A stretch of DNA of 64,000 nt from the NCBI GenBank assembly GCA_036271795.1, contig DATAZY010000047.1, forward strand, positions 1 through 64,000, written 5' to 3'. Made by a program: the position numbers and the translations under genes. This DNA comes from Galbitalea sp036271795. Its GTDB lineage: Bacteria > Actinomycetota > Actinomycetes > Actinomycetales > Microbacteriaceae. Shown one piece after another: positions 25,032 to 33,884 of this stretch. The notes under the pieces are model-generated. The model searched no databases and had not been told where the DNA came from. It was given only the letters and a program-made list of their open reading frames with translations. How positions within the stretch are numbered: the first letter of the stretch is position 1; each line of letters opens with the position of its first letter.

Positions 25032-25895
25032 CTAGATCAGCGACTTGGTGTGCCAGACCGTCTTGGTCTCGGTGAACCCGACGATCCGGTCGAGCGATGG
25101 GGCGAAGTCACCCGGCGTCCGCACGCGCTTGAGGGTATCGGCGGCCGAGATCTGCAGGTCGACCCACTCGAGTCCATCCGCACCCGTGAGATCGAGCGCG
25201 TTGACGTCTGCGTGGCTGGCCAGCCATGGCGCGATCTCGGCCGCCGAGCCGGTAAGGATGTTGACGACCCCGCCCGGAACATCGCTCGTCGCGAGCACCT
25301 CGGCCAGGCTGATTGCGCTCAGCGGAGCGGCCTCGCTCGCGATCACGACGGCGGTGTTGCCTGACACGATGGCCGGCGCGATCACACTCACGAAACCGAC
25401 GAGGCTACTGCCTGTCGCCGATTTGAGGGCCGGGGCCACAATCGCCACGACTCCCGTCGGCTCCGGCACCGAGATATTGAAGTATGGTCCGCTGACGGCG
25501 TTCGCGTTGCCTGCGACCTGGATGTACTTGTCCGCCCAGCCCGCGTACCAGACCCAGGTGTCGATCGCCGCATCCACCTGTTTGCCTGCCGCCGCGGCGG
25601 AGAGACCCTCGGTTGAGCTGATCTCTTCGACGAACTGGGCTCTGCGACCCTCGAGCAGTTCCGCGATCCGGTAGAGCACCTGGCCACGGTTATAACCGGT
25701 GGCGGAAGCCCAGCCGGGCTGTGCAGCGCGCGCGGCGACCACGGCGTCCCTGGCGTCCTTGCGGCTGGCTTTTGCGACGTTCGCGAGGAACACGCCATCC
25801 TTCGCGGCGACCTCGTAGGTGCGCCCGCTCTCGCTGCGCGGGAACTTTCCGCCGATGTAGAGCTTGTAGGTTTTCGGGATGCTCAAATGAGTCAT
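25032..25895 (-). CDS. Short aldehyde-dehydrogenase paralogue lacking the catalytic half
   Basis: 287 residues against about 490 for an active enzyme. The NAD-binding half is present ('VPEPTGVVAIVAP', 'SGNTAVVIASEAAPLSAI', 'GGVVNILTG'), and the C-terminal tail 'GFTETKTVWHTKSLI' matches the very end of aldehyde dehydrogenases. The catalytic domain between them is missing: the protein contains no cysteine at all, and the 'ELGGK' glutamate motif is absent. It should therefore be catalytically dead. Its ATG overlaps the stop of the full-length dehydrogenase by 4 nt (ATGA), so the two are translationally coupled and may form a mixed oligomer. It may be a regulatory or structural subunit. Confidence 0.88.
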   Translation of the reverse strand: MTHLSIPKTYKLYIGGKFPRSESGRTYEVAAKDGVFLANVAKASRKDARDAVVAARAAQPGWASATGYNRGQVLYRIAELLEGRRAQFVEEISSTEGLSAAAAGKQVDAAIDTWVWYAGWADKYIQVAGNANAVSGPYFNISVPEPTGVVAIVAPALKSATGSSLVGFVSVIAPAIVSGNTAVVIASEAAPLSAISLAEVLATSDVPGGVVNILTGSAAEIAPWLASHADVNALDLTGADGLEWVDLQISAADTLKRVRTPGDFAPSLDRIVGFTETKTVWHTKSLI

Positions 25896-27370
25896 TTTGA
25901 GACCGCCTTCGTCTCAATGGGGGAAGACTGCAGGTAGGCGGCGAGACCGTGCCTTCCGCCCTCTCGGCCGTAACCGGACTCCTTGTAGCCACCGAACGGG
26001 GATGCCGGATCGAAGCGGTTGAACGTGTTGGCCCAGATGACTCCTGCCCGCAGTTCGTCCGCGACGGCGAGGATCTTCGAGCCCTTGTCGCTCCAGATGC
26101 CCGCCGACAGCCCGTAGGGCGTGTTGTTGGCCTTCGAGATGGCCTCCGCGGGGGTGCGGAAGGTCAGTACGGACAGCACCGGTCCGAAGATCTCCTCGCG
26201 GGCAATTCGGCTCGACGCCTGGACGTTATCGAAGATGGTCGGCGCAAACCAGAAGCCGTTTTCCGGGATGGCGCAATCTGCGGTCCAGCGCTCAGCGCCC
26301 TCCGCCTCGCCGATGTCGGAAAGCTCTCTGATGCGCTCGAGCTGCTCGCGCGAATTGATCGCGCCGATGTCGGTGTTCTTGTCGAGCGGATCGCCGAGCC
26401 GAAGCGTCGACAGCCTCTGCTTTAGCCGGTCGACGACCTCGTCGTGGATGTTCTCCTGCACGAGCAGGCGGGAGCCCGCGCAGCAGACGTGACCCTGATT
26501 GAAGAAGATCCCGTTGACGATGCCCTCGACCGCCTGGTCGATGGGCGCGTCATCGAAGACGATGTTGGCGGCCTTGCCGCCCAGTTCGAGAGTGAGCTTC
26601 TTCCCGGTGCCGGCGACAGACTTGGCGATCGCGCGACCGACCGCAGTCGATCCGGTGAAGGCGACCTTGTTGACATCGGAATGCTCCACCAGCGCCTGCC
26701 CGGTATCACCCGCACCCGTAAGGATGTTGACCACACCGGCCGGAAGCTCGGCCTGTTGCAGGATCTCGGCGAAGAGCAGCGCCGACAGCGGCGTGGTCTC
26801 GGCGGGTTTGAGCACGACCGTGTTGCCCGCCGCGAGGGCCGGAGCAATCTTCCAGGCGAGCATCAGCAGCGGGAAGTTCCACGGGATGACCTGTGCGGCG
26901 ACACCGAGCGCACGCGGCGCGGCGCCCAACCCCGCGTAGTCGAGCTTGTCTGCCCAGCCCGCATAGTAGAAGAACCAGGCCGCGACGAGCGGGATGTCGA
27001 CATCCCGGCTCTCCTTGATCGGCTTGCCGTTGTCGAGGCTTTCGGCCACCGCGAGCTCGCGGGCTCGCTCCTGCACGAGACGCGCTATCCGAAACAGGTA
27101 CTTGCCGCGGTCAGCCCCCGAGAGCTTCGACCAGCTCTTGTCGTAGGCGCGACGAGCGGCAGCGACGGCGGTGTCGACATCGGCCGCATTCGCGTTCGCG
27201 ATTCGGGCGATGTGCTTCTCCGTCGCGGGCGAGATGGTCGCGAAAGGAGTGCCGTGACCGGGCACGAACTCGCCGTCAATGAAGAGGCCGTAGCTGTCCC
27301 TCAGGTTCAGGATCGCCGTCGATTCCGGGGCGGGAGCGTATTCGAGAAAGTGTTCATTAGAAGCAGGCAT
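25892..27370 (-). CDS. Aldehyde dehydrogenase (NAD-dependent)
   Basis: 492 residues, full length. It has the catalytic glutamate motif 'LTLELGGKAANIV' and the nucleophile 'GHVCCAGSRLLV', plus 'PWNFPLLMLAWKIAPALAAG' in the cofactor domain. It starts 3 nt after the deoC stop and runs into the short paralogue, forming a three-gene operon. A plausible role, from context, is oxidation of the acetaldehyde released by DeoC to acetate; other aldehydes cannot be excluded. Confidence 0.92.
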   Translation of the reverse strand: MPASNEHFLEYAPAPESTAILNLRDSYGLFIDGEFVPGHGTPFATISPATEKHIARIANANAADVDTAVAAARRAYDKSWSKLSGADRGKYLFRIARLVQERARELAVAESLDNGKPIKESRDVDIPLVAAWFFYYAGWADKLDYAGLGAAPRALGVAAQVIPWNFPLLMLAWKIAPALAAGNTVVLKPAETTPLSALLFAEILQQAELPAGVVNILTGAGDTGQALVEHSDVNKVAFTGSTAVGRAIAKSVAGTGKKLTLELGGKAANIVFDDAPIDQAVEGIVNGIFFNQGHVCCAGSRLLVQENIHDEVVDRLKQRLSTLRLGDPLDKNTDIGAINSREQLERIRELSDIGEAEGAERWTADCAIPENGFWFAPTIFDNVQASSRIAREEIFGPVLSVLTFRTPAEAISKANNTPYGLSAGIWSDKGSKILAVADELRAGVIWANTFNRFDPASPFGGYKESGYGREGGRHGLAAYLQSSPIETKAVSK

Positions 27371-27373
27371 TGG

Positions 27374-28387
27374 TTAGTCCACCGTGACGTAGTCGGGGCC
27401 GCTGTAGTGGCCGGTGTTGAGCTTCTGGCGCTGCAGCAGCACGTCATTGAGCAGGCTTGATGCTCCGAACCGGAACAGGGACGGGGTGAGCCAGTTCTCG
27501 CCCGCCGTTTCCGCGACCGTGACGAGGTACTTGATCGCGTCCTTGGAGGTGCGGATGCCGCCGGCCGGCTTCACGCCGATCCGCTCGCCGGTGAGGCGAT
27601 ACCAGTCGCGCACCACCTCGAGCATGAGCAGCGTCACGGGAAGCGTTGCCGCCGGGGCGACCTTTCCGGTCGAGGTCTTGATGAAGTCGCCGCCGGCGAG
27701 AATCGCGAGCCAGGATGCGCGACGCACGTTGTCGTAGGTGTTCAGCTCGCCGGTCTCGAGGATGACCTTGAGGTGGGCGAAGCTGCCGTCGGCTCGACGG
27801 CAGGCCTCCTTGACGGCGACGATATCGTCGAAGACCTGGCCGAAACGGCCGGACAGGAATGCCCCGCGGTCGATGACCATGTCGATCTCATCCGCACCGG
27901 CCGCGACAGCATCGGCGGTGTCGGCGAGCTTGACTCGCAGCGACGCCCGTCCACTCGGGAACGCGGTCGCAACCGCGGCAACGTTGATTCCGGTGCCTGT
28001 TCCCGCAGCGTGCGCCGAGCCGAGCGCAGCTACCGCGTAGGGGACCATGTCGCCGTAGACGCACACCGCGGCAACGCGAGGAACGGTGGGGTCACTTGGA
28101 TCGGGGTTGAGCGCTTTGGCGACCAGCGAGCGCACCTTGCCGGGAGTGTCTGCGCCCTCGAGCGTCGTGAGATCGATGAGTTCGATGATCCGGTCGAGCG
28201 CCCACTTCTTGGAGCCGGTTTTGATCGAGCGGGTGCCGAGACCGGCCGCACGCTGCTCGAGGCCTACCGCATCCACGCCGCTGAGCCCCTCGAGGTGCAG
28301 TCGGAGTGAACGTTCGGTGAGATCGCCTCCCAGCAGGGAAATCGCTCGTTCCGCCGGCGCGAGTGCCACCGGATTTTGTATCGTCAT
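27374..28387 (-). CDS. deoC: Deoxyribose-phosphate aldolase
   Basis: 337 residues from the ATG at 28387, with GGAGAA upstream; the frame is open to 28489 and overlaps the SRPBCC gene. This is the long form of DeoC, cleaving 2-deoxyribose 5-phosphate to acetaldehyde and glyceraldehyde 3-phosphate through a Schiff-base lysine ('FIKTSTGKVAPAA' holds the catalytic Lys). 'GVKPAGGIRTSKDA' holds the proton-relay lysine, and 'DEIDMVIDRGAFLSG' the acidic residue. No deoA/deoD/deoB is adjacent. Downstream, two aldehyde dehydrogenase genes follow within 3 nt and a 4-nt overlap. Confidence 0.94.
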   Translation of the reverse strand: MTIQNPVALAPAERAISLLGGDLTERSLRLHLEGLSGVDAVGLEQRAAGLGTRSIKTGSKKWALDRIIELIDLTTLEGADTPGKVRSLVAKALNPDPSDPTVPRVAAVCVYGDMVPYAVAALGSAHAAGTGTGINVAAVATAFPSGRASLRVKLADTADAVAAGADEIDMVIDRGAFLSGRFGQVFDDIVAVKEACRRADGSFAHLKVILETGELNTYDNVRRASWLAILAGGDFIKTSTGKVAPAATLPVTLLMLEVVRDWYRLTGERIGVKPAGGIRTSKDAIKYLVTVAETAGENWLTPSLFRFGASSLLNDVLLQRQKLNTGHYSGPDYVTVD

Positions 28388-28416
28388 GTGTTTTGTTCTC
28401 CGCGTACAGGTTACGG

Positions 28417-28899
28417 CTAGTTGGCTTGCGAGGCTTCGCGCAGGTAGGCCGCCCAGGCCTCGCCGCGGTCGCGCTGCCAGGTCGCCCAATCGACCGGATG
28501 GCCGCGGAGCAGACCCTCCAACTGGTCGAAGTTGCTCTGCCAGTACGCATAGGTGCTGGCGAGAAGTCTCGGATCGGTATCCACTCGCAGCGCGAGCCGA
28601 AGCTCCGTGGTGCTGCCGCGTGTTCCGCCAGGATGCGACATCAGGGTGAATTCGAGGCTTCCGATGTTGTCGGTGTCAATCGCGAGGCGCTGGCGCGGTT
28701 CGAGCGCGGTGATGACGCCATTCGTCGGGGCGAGACTGGCTCCGCTTAGCCAGTTAAGCCAGTATTCACCGCCCACCCGCAGGTCAATTCGCGCAGCGGC
28801 GAGCCAGCCCTCGACGAGGACATCGTCCACCAGGGCGTCCCAGACAATGGACGCCGGCAGGTCGTATTCACGAGAAAACTCAAGGTCGCTCGTCGGCAC
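28417..28899 (-). CDS. SRPBCC / AHSA1-like protein
   Basis: 160 residues with the START-like pattern: 'REYDLPASIVWDALVD' at the N-terminus, 'RVGGEYWLNW' and 'TTELRLALRVD' in the sheet, and a long terminal helix 'WQSNFDQLEGLLRG'. These proteins bind hydrophobic ligands or Hsp90-like partners; a specific role cannot be assigned. The GTG start follows TAAACT and a 6-nt spacer (leaderless). It ends 29 nt before deoC and may be the first gene of that operon. Confidence 0.82.
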   Translation of the reverse strand: MPTSDLEFSREYDLPASIVWDALVDDVLVEGWLAAARIDLRVGGEYWLNWLSGASLAPTNGVITALEPRQRLAIDTDNIGSLEFTLMSHPGGTRGSTTELRLALRVDTDPRLLASTYAYWQSNFDQLEGLLRGHPVDWATWQRDRGEAWAAYLREASQAN

Positions 28900-28905
28900 C
28901 AGCCA

Positions 28906-28911
28906 AGTTTA
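28906..28911 (-). promoter_or_regulatory. Leaderless -10 box of the SRPBCC gene
   Basis: TAAACT, 6-nt spacer, GTG at 28899. It is back to back with the ROK promoter 44 bp away. Confidence 0.5.
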
Positions 28912-28954
28912 CGGCTGGTGGTACTGCGCGAACGGGATAACGCTTCCGATTCGC

Positions 28955-28960
28955 TACGCT
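28955..28960 (+). promoter_or_regulatory. Leaderless -10 box of the ROK kinase gene
   Basis: TACGCT, 7-nt spacer, ATG at 28968. Confidence 0.5.
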
Positions 28961-28967
28961 CGGGGCC

Positions 28968-29894
28968 ATGACACTTGCCCTCGCGATCGATTTCGGCGGT
29001 ACCAAGGTCGCTGCGGCACTCGTCGACGACACCGGCTCTGTGCTGCCGGACACCCGTTTTCGTGAGCCCACCGGCCACCAGGCAACCTCCGCACAACTCG
29101 CCTCGGCCGTCGACTCTGTAGTCGATTCTGTGCTTGCGCTGATACCGGCCGGGACGAAACTGCGGGGCGCAGGCATCGGTTGCGCCGGTCCTATTGATGT
29201 GACTCGCGGTCTGGTCAGCCCGCTGAATATTCCAGCCTGGCGCGACTATCCGCTGCTCCGGCACGTCCAGTCGAAACTCGGCGACGTACCCGTATTGCTT
29301 CGAATGGACGGGCTCTGCATCACCCTTGCGGAACACTGGGTTGGCGCCGCGAGGGGCTACAACAACGTAATGGGGATGGTCGTCTCGACCGGGGTCGGCG
29401 GCGGACTCATCCTCGACGGGCTGACGGTGCCTGGGCCGACCGGGAACGCGGGGCACGTCGGCCACCTCGAGGTGGGTGGATTCTCGGACCGGTGCGCGTG
29501 TGGCGGAACCGGCTGCGTCGAGGCGATCGCATCGGGACCGAAGAGCGTCGCCTGGGCGCGGAGCCAGGGCTGGACCGGAGCGACCGGAGAAGATCTCGGA
29601 ACCAGCTACGCCGCAGGCGACGAAATCGCGATCGCCGCCGTCAAGCGTGCGGGGAGCGCCGTGGGCCACGCCATCGCATCTGCGACATCCCTGAATGATC
29701 TGGAGATCGTCGCCATCGGTGGAGGCTTCTCGCATGTCACGCCGGACCTGTTCGATTTCATTCGCGCGGGCATCGAGGAACGCGTCGCCTTCGAGTTCGT
29801 GAGAAAGGTCAAGGTCGTACCGTCCGGGCTATCCGACGATGGGCCGCTGATCGGTGCCGCGGCACTGATCCACCGGCCCGAAATGCTGCCGTAG
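28968..29894 (+). CDS. ROK-family sugar kinase
   Basis: 308 residues. The ATP phosphate-binding loop is 'DFGGTKVAAALVDD'. The ROK zinc site is 'CACGGTGCVEAIASG' (C-x-C-G-x(2)-G-C-x-E). 'GHVGHLEVG' precedes it with the catalytic region. No DNA-binding helix is present, so it is a kinase and not a ROK repressor. Glucokinase is the likeliest activity in actinobacteria, but N-acetyl-hexosamine kinases look alike. It is divergent from the SRPBCC gene and convergent with the MFS gene (14 nt). Confidence 0.88.
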   Translation: MTLALAIDFGGTKVAAALVDDTGSVLPDTRFREPTGHQATSAQLASAVDSVVDSVLALIPAGTKLRGAGIGCAGPIDVTRGLVSPLNIPAWRDYPLLRHVQSKLGDVPVLLRMDGLCITLAEHWVGAARGYNNVMGMVVSTGVGGGLILDGLTVPGPTGNAGHVGHLEVGGFSDRCACGGTGCVEAIASGPKSVAWARSQGWTGATGEDLGTSYAAGDEIAIAAVKRAGSAVGHAIASATSLNDLEIVAIGGGFSHVTPDLFDFIRAGIEERVAFEFVRKVKVVPSGLSDDGPLIGAAALIHRPEMLP

Positions 29895-29908
29895 TCGCGA
29901 GCCGGGCT

Positions 29909-31162
29909 CTAAGCGGGAGTGCGTGGAAGTCCGCGCCGCGCGAGATCGTCCTCGAGAAAACGGTTTCGCGACAGGATGAAACCGGCCGGCACGCAGGACA
30001 GCGACGCCACGAGAAGAAACACAATCGACGCGCTCCAGGCGCCCGTCGCCTGGTGCAGCAGGCCGAATGCCAGCGGACTGACGGCAGCGATGATGTAGCC
30101 GACCCCCTGGGTAAACCCACTGAGCGCGACGGAACCCGCGTGTGTGCGGGTGCGGCGATTGATGAGCAGGAGAGCGAGCGGGAACAGCAGTCCACCGAAA
30201 CCTCCGAAGATCACCCAGACAGCTGTCCCGACCGCCGGCAGGATAAGCAGCCCCAGATCGGAGATGACCATCGCCACCGCCGCGATGTAAATCAGGATGC
30301 CGACATTCTTCATTCGCACCGCGATGGCCGGGATGACCAGCGCACACGGAAATCCAACGATTGCGTAGAGGGCGAGCAGCGAACCGGCATTGCCTGCGCT
30401 CACGTGGGCCGAATCCATCAACAGGCTTGGCAACCAGGCGAATGCGGCGTAGACGTTGATGCTCGAGACCGAGAAGGTGATCATGATCGCCCACGCGAGG
30501 GGAGAGCGGAACAGTGTGCTTTCGAGCGCTGGCTCTGACTCGACCACCTCGTCGTCGGACTCGCGCGCACGTCGCCGCGCCCGCGCGTGGGCACGAGCCG
30601 CAACGATCCATGGGATGACCGCGGTCAGCGCCAGAGCGGCCCACACGCACAGGGATGCGCGCCAGCCGAAGGTCGTCGCCACCGGCACAGCGGCGAGCGC
30701 CGGGAGCGATGTGCTGAACGAGATGAGGACCACGTAGAGACTCGTGACCTGGGTCATCCGGTCCGGGAAGTACCGCTTGACCAGCGGAGGCAGCAAGACA
30801 TTGCCGATGCCCGCCCCGAGGAGCGCGAGGGCCGTGCCGGCAACGAGGATTGCGGAGTTGGGCGCGAACGCGCGGGCGAGTTGGCCGAGGATCATGGCGC
30901 CTACCGCCATGAGGAGCAGAAACTCGAGCCCGATGCGGCGGGAAAGTGCTGGTGTGATGAGTCCGGCGAGCGCAAACATGAGCGGTGGCGCAGCGCCGAT
31001 GACGCCGATGACGACCGCGCTCAGCGGAACGTCGCGTGAAATCAGGTTGCTAATCGGGGAAAGCGCCGCGACGACAGTTCTCAGGTTGAGGGCGACCAGC
31101 AGGATGCCCAGCAAGGCTGCCGTTCGTCCCGCCCAGAGTGGAAGGCGACGGTCGGAAGGCAC
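29909..31162 (-). CDS. MFS transporter, CynX/NimT type
   Basis: 417 residues, 12 predicted helices. 'NLRTVVAALSPISNLI' followed by 'VIGVIGAAPPLMFALAGL' is characteristic of the cyanate-permease/NimT branch of the major facilitator superfamily. The large central loop (about residues 195-220) is arginine-rich then acidic. The substrate is unknown. It lies 27 nt after ribF but has its own TAAGCT leaderless promoter before a GTG start. Confidence 0.85.
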   Translation of the reverse strand: MPSDRRLPLWAGRTAALLGILLVALNLRTVVAALSPISNLISRDVPLSAVVIGVIGAAPPLMFALAGLITPALSRRIGLEFLLLMAVGAMILGQLARAFAPNSAILVAGTALALLGAGIGNVLLPPLVKRYFPDRMTQVTSLYVVLISFSTSLPALAAVPVATTFGWRASLCVWAALALTAVIPWIVAARAHARARRRARESDDEVVESEPALESTLFRSPLAWAIMITFSVSSINVYAAFAWLPSLLMDSAHVSAGNAGSLLALYAIVGFPCALVIPAIAVRMKNVGILIYIAAVAMVISDLGLLILPAVGTAVWVIFGGFGGLLFPLALLLINRRTRTHAGSVALSGFTQGVGYIIAAVSPLAFGLLHQATGAWSASIVFLLVASLSCVPAGFILSRNRFLEDDLARRGLPRTPA

Positions 31163-31168
31163 CCCGCA

Positions 31169-31174
31169 AGCTTA
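31169..31174 (-). promoter_or_regulatory. Leaderless -10 box of the NimT-like MFS gene
   Basis: TAAGCT, 6-nt spacer, GTG at 31162. It lies between the ribF stop and this gene. Confidence 0.4.
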
Positions 31175-31189
31175 GGCGGGCGCGGAGGC

Positions 31190-32140
31190 TTAGCCCGGAG
31201 CGGGGACGGCGAGAATCGCGCGCACCTGCTGCTCGTCGGCGTGCATCTGGGTAGCGAGGGCATCCGCGGACTCGAATTTGTTCATCGGACGGATGTAGCC
31301 CACGAACTCCAGCTCGATCGGCTGCCCGTAAAGGTCGAAGCTCTGGTCGAGCAGGTGCGCCTCGACCTGCTTCTGCGGCACTCCCTCGAAGGTCGGATTG
31401 TTGCCGATCGACACGGCGGCCCCAAAGCGTCCCGCCGGAACGGTGGCCCAGGTCGCATACACGCCGTCCCGCGGAATGAAGCCCTCAATATCTGGCGACA
31501 GGTTCGCGGTTGGGTAGCCGAGCGATCGGCCGCGCTGTTCACCGTGGACGACGGTGGACCGGATGCTGTGCAGGCGCCCGAGTTGGGCGGCGGCCGTGCC
31601 GACGTCGCCAGCGTCAAGGAGTTCGCGAATCCAGGTCGACGATGCGCGCCTCGGTTCGCTCCCGCCTGCGGCGACCTCGGGAATGTGTCGTACCTCGAAG
31701 TCGTAGCGCTTGCCGAGACGATCGAGGAGCTCGACGTTGCCGCTCCCCCGCACTCCGAACCGGAAGTCGGCGCCGACCAACACCACTTTCGCCTGCAGCG
31801 CGCCCACCAGCACGGACTCGACGAACTCTTCCGGCGGCTGCGACGCCAGCGCCTGGTCGAAGGCGAGAACGAGGGTCGCATCTACTCCGGCGGCCTCGAG
31901 CAGTTCCAGCTTTTGGGCGTTGCTGACGAGTGACACCGGACACTTCTCGGGCGCGAGCAGGCTGAGCGGATTGCGATCGAATGTCACGACGCCAGCTACC
32001 AGTCCTCGCTCGGCCGCCACCGACTTCAACTCCGAAATCACGGCGCGATGGCCCGGATGCACGCCGTCGAACTTGCCGATGGTGATCGCACTCGGCCCGA
32101 AGCCGGTCGGCACGGCGCCCAGGCCCTCGAAAACCTGCAT
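31190..32140 (-). CDS. ribF: Bifunctional riboflavin kinase / FMN adenylyltransferase
   Basis: 316 residues. The N-terminal FAD synthetase domain (1-170) has 'IGKFDGVHPGHRAVI' with the nucleotidyltransferase GxHxxH-like motif. The C-terminal riboflavin kinase domain (about 185-310) has 'RSLGYPTANL' and 'GVYATWA'. It makes FMN and then FAD. It sits at the end of a truB-membrane-membrane-ribF run, 1 nt after the preceding stop. No FMN riboswitch is visible, as expected inside an operon. Confidence 0.95.
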   Translation of the reverse strand: MQVFEGLGAVPTGFGPSAITIGKFDGVHPGHRAVISELKSVAAERGLVAGVVTFDRNPLSLLAPEKCPVSLVSNAQKLELLEAAGVDATLVLAFDQALASQPPEEFVESVLVGALQAKVVLVGADFRFGVRGSGNVELLDRLGKRYDFEVRHIPEVAAGGSEPRRASSTWIRELLDAGDVGTAAAQLGRLHSIRSTVVHGEQRGRSLGYPTANLSPDIEGFIPRDGVYATWATVPAGRFGAAVSIGNNPTFEGVPQKQVEAHLLDQSFDLYGQPIELEFVGYIRPMNKFESADALATQMHADEQQVRAILAVPAPG

Positions 32141-32141
32141 G

Positions 32142-32594
32142 TCAGTTGCCCGTGACTACTGCACGACGGCTGCGCAGCCAGAGCATCCCAAGGATGGGGA
32201 GCACGACAGGGATGAATACGTATCCGATTCCATACGACGACCACACCGTTCCATCGGCGACATCCGGCACGTTCGCCGGACCGGCGAAGATGGCAGGGAG
32301 GACAAGGCTCAATGTGCCGATGATCAGCACTCCCGCCAACTCGAAGCTGATGGTGACCCAGGCGACGCGATACCAGCTGCGACCCGGAGCGATCAGCGCA
32401 ACCGTAGCGAGGATGTAAATGACTCCGGAGACCGCGGAGAGAATGATCGGAAGTCGAGCGGACGGATGGGACGAGTAATACATGGCCATCTGGTAGACCG
32501 CACGGGATGTCGCACCAATTGCCAGGATGGCGTAAACCACGATCAGTACTCGACCGACACCGAGGGATCGGCGTTGAGCTGGTGGGTTGGACAT
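32142..32594 (-). CDS. Four-helix membrane protein in the truB-ribF operon
   Basis: 150 residues with four hydrophobic helices (about 14-35, 48-68, 78-102 and 120-140) and a basic N-terminus. 'VWSSYGIGYVFIPVVLPILG' forms the last segment. Function is unknown. It lies 10 nt after the 122-aa membrane gene and 1 nt before ribF, so it belongs to the same transcript. Confidence 0.8.
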   Translation of the reverse strand: MSNPPAQRRSLGVGRVLIVVYAILAIGATSRAVYQMAMYYSSHPSARLPIILSAVSGVIYILATVALIAPGRSWYRVAWVTISFELAGVLIIGTLSLVLPAIFAGPANVPDVADGTVWSSYGIGYVFIPVVLPILGMLWLRSRRAVVTGN

Positions 32595-32604
32595 CGTTCC
32601 AACC

Positions 32605-32973
32605 CTATTGCGTCTGTACCGTCCAGATGATGTTCATGCGCACCACCATGACGGCGATCGTCAGGCATGCGATCCCGAGCACGACCGTCGCCCAACGATC
32701 CCGCTCGAGGAGCGCCCAGACCCCGGCCAGGAGCGGGATGATGAGCGCCACGATGAGGTAGATGTAGAACTCGATCAGGTTGCCGGTCGGTGAGTTGCCG
32801 ACCAGCGGTGCGACAATCGCGATCACCAGCTGAGCAAGCAGAAGCACCTCGACGAGTGCAACCGCGCCCATTGACAGGTCACCGGGCTTCACGCGAAACA
32901 GCCCAAGCACGACGCACAGCACACCGGCCGCCGCAGCGATCGCAACCTCCACAACGGCATACCATTCGATCAC
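32605..32973 (-). CDS. Three- to four-helix membrane protein coupled to truB
   Basis: 122 residues, four hydrophobic helices, acidic N-terminus 'MIEWYAVVEV'. Its ATG overlaps the truB stop by 4 nt. Small membrane proteins in this position are seen in related actinobacteria, but the role is unknown. Confidence 0.8.
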   Translation of the reverse strand: MIEWYAVVEVAIAAAAGVLCVVLGLFRVKPGDLSMGAVALVEVLLLAQLVIAIVAPLVGNSPTGNLIEFYIYLIVALIIPLLAGVWALLERDRWATVVLGIACLTIAVMVVRMNIIWTVQTQ

Positions 32974-33884
32974 GCGCGCCCCGCCGTCCCGTCAAGATTT
33001 CTTGGTGTCGTCGGGAAGTTGACCAGAACGCGCGCAACCCCAGCGCTCGTCGACACCAACCCGGTGAGAACTCCATTCTGTCCGATCGCCGCGATCGGGC
33101 CGGGCGAATCCGTGAGATCCGGCGCGAGGCGAGCCAGTTTCGGCCGCTTGCCCTGTTGCAGTTCGATGGCCTCGGTCTCGCTCAGCTGCACCGACGGGAA
33201 GAGCTTCTGCGCGACCGACGCGGGCGCAAGCAGGCCCGCCATCAGGCCGTCTCCCAGCATCCCGGAATCGTCAACACGAAAGGGTCCGATTCTGGTGCGA
33301 CGGAGGCTGGTCAGGTGGCCACCAACGCCGAGGGCGGCACCGAGATCGCGGGCGAGGGCGCGGATGTAGGTGCCGGACGAGCACTCGATCCGGACATCCA
33401 GCTCGCCGGGTCGCATGGCAAGCACGTCAAACGCGGTGACCGTGACCTCGCGGGCGACGAGCGTGAACTCCTCGCCATCGTGCACCCGGTCATACGACCG
33501 CTTGCCGTCGACCTTGATTGCACTCACAGAACTCGGAACCTGCCGGATCTCGCCGGTCAGCGGCACGATTGCCGTCGCGATCTGCCCGGCGGTAACCCCG
33601 CTGGCATCGATCGCCTCGCCGATGGGATCGCCCTCCGCATCATCCGTCGTCGTCGCGAATCCCAGGCGAATGGTGGCCAGGTATTCCTTGTCGAGACCGA
33701 CCAGATAGGTAAGAAGCCTGGTCGAACTGTCGATTCCAAGAACCAGCAGGCCGGTTGCCATCGGATCGAGCGTGCCCGCGTGGCCAACCTTGCGAGTTCC
33801 TGCAAGCTTGCGTACCCGGGAGACGACGTCGTGACTCGTGATGCCGCCCGGCTTGTCAACAAGCAGGATGCCGGACGTGCTCAC
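32970..33884 (-). CDS. truB: tRNA pseudouridine-55 synthase
   Basis: 304 residues. It converts U55 to pseudouridine in the T-arm of tRNAs. The motif I active-site aspartate is in 'HAGTLDPMATGLL'; 'DKPGGITSHDVV' opens the catalytic domain, and 'SSGTYIRALARDLG' is motif III. A short C-terminal PUA-like region follows. Its start overlaps the TetR gene stop by 4 nt, and its stop overlaps the next gene, so it is translationally coupled on both sides. The usual neighbour rbfA is 6.7 kb away. Confidence 0.95.
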   Translation of the reverse strand: MSTSGILLVDKPGGITSHDVVSRVRKLAGTRKVGHAGTLDPMATGLLVLGIDSSTRLLTYLVGLDKEYLATIRLGFATTTDDAEGDPIGEAIDASGVTAGQIATAIVPLTGEIRQVPSSVSAIKVDGKRSYDRVHDGEEFTLVAREVTVTAFDVLAMRPGELDVRIECSSGTYIRALARDLGAALGVGGHLTSLRRTRIGPFRVDDSGMLGDGLMAGLLAPASVAQKLFPSVQLSETEAIELQQGKRPKLARLAPDLTDSPGPIAAIGQNGVLTGLVSTSAGVARVLVNFPTTPRNLDGTAGRA

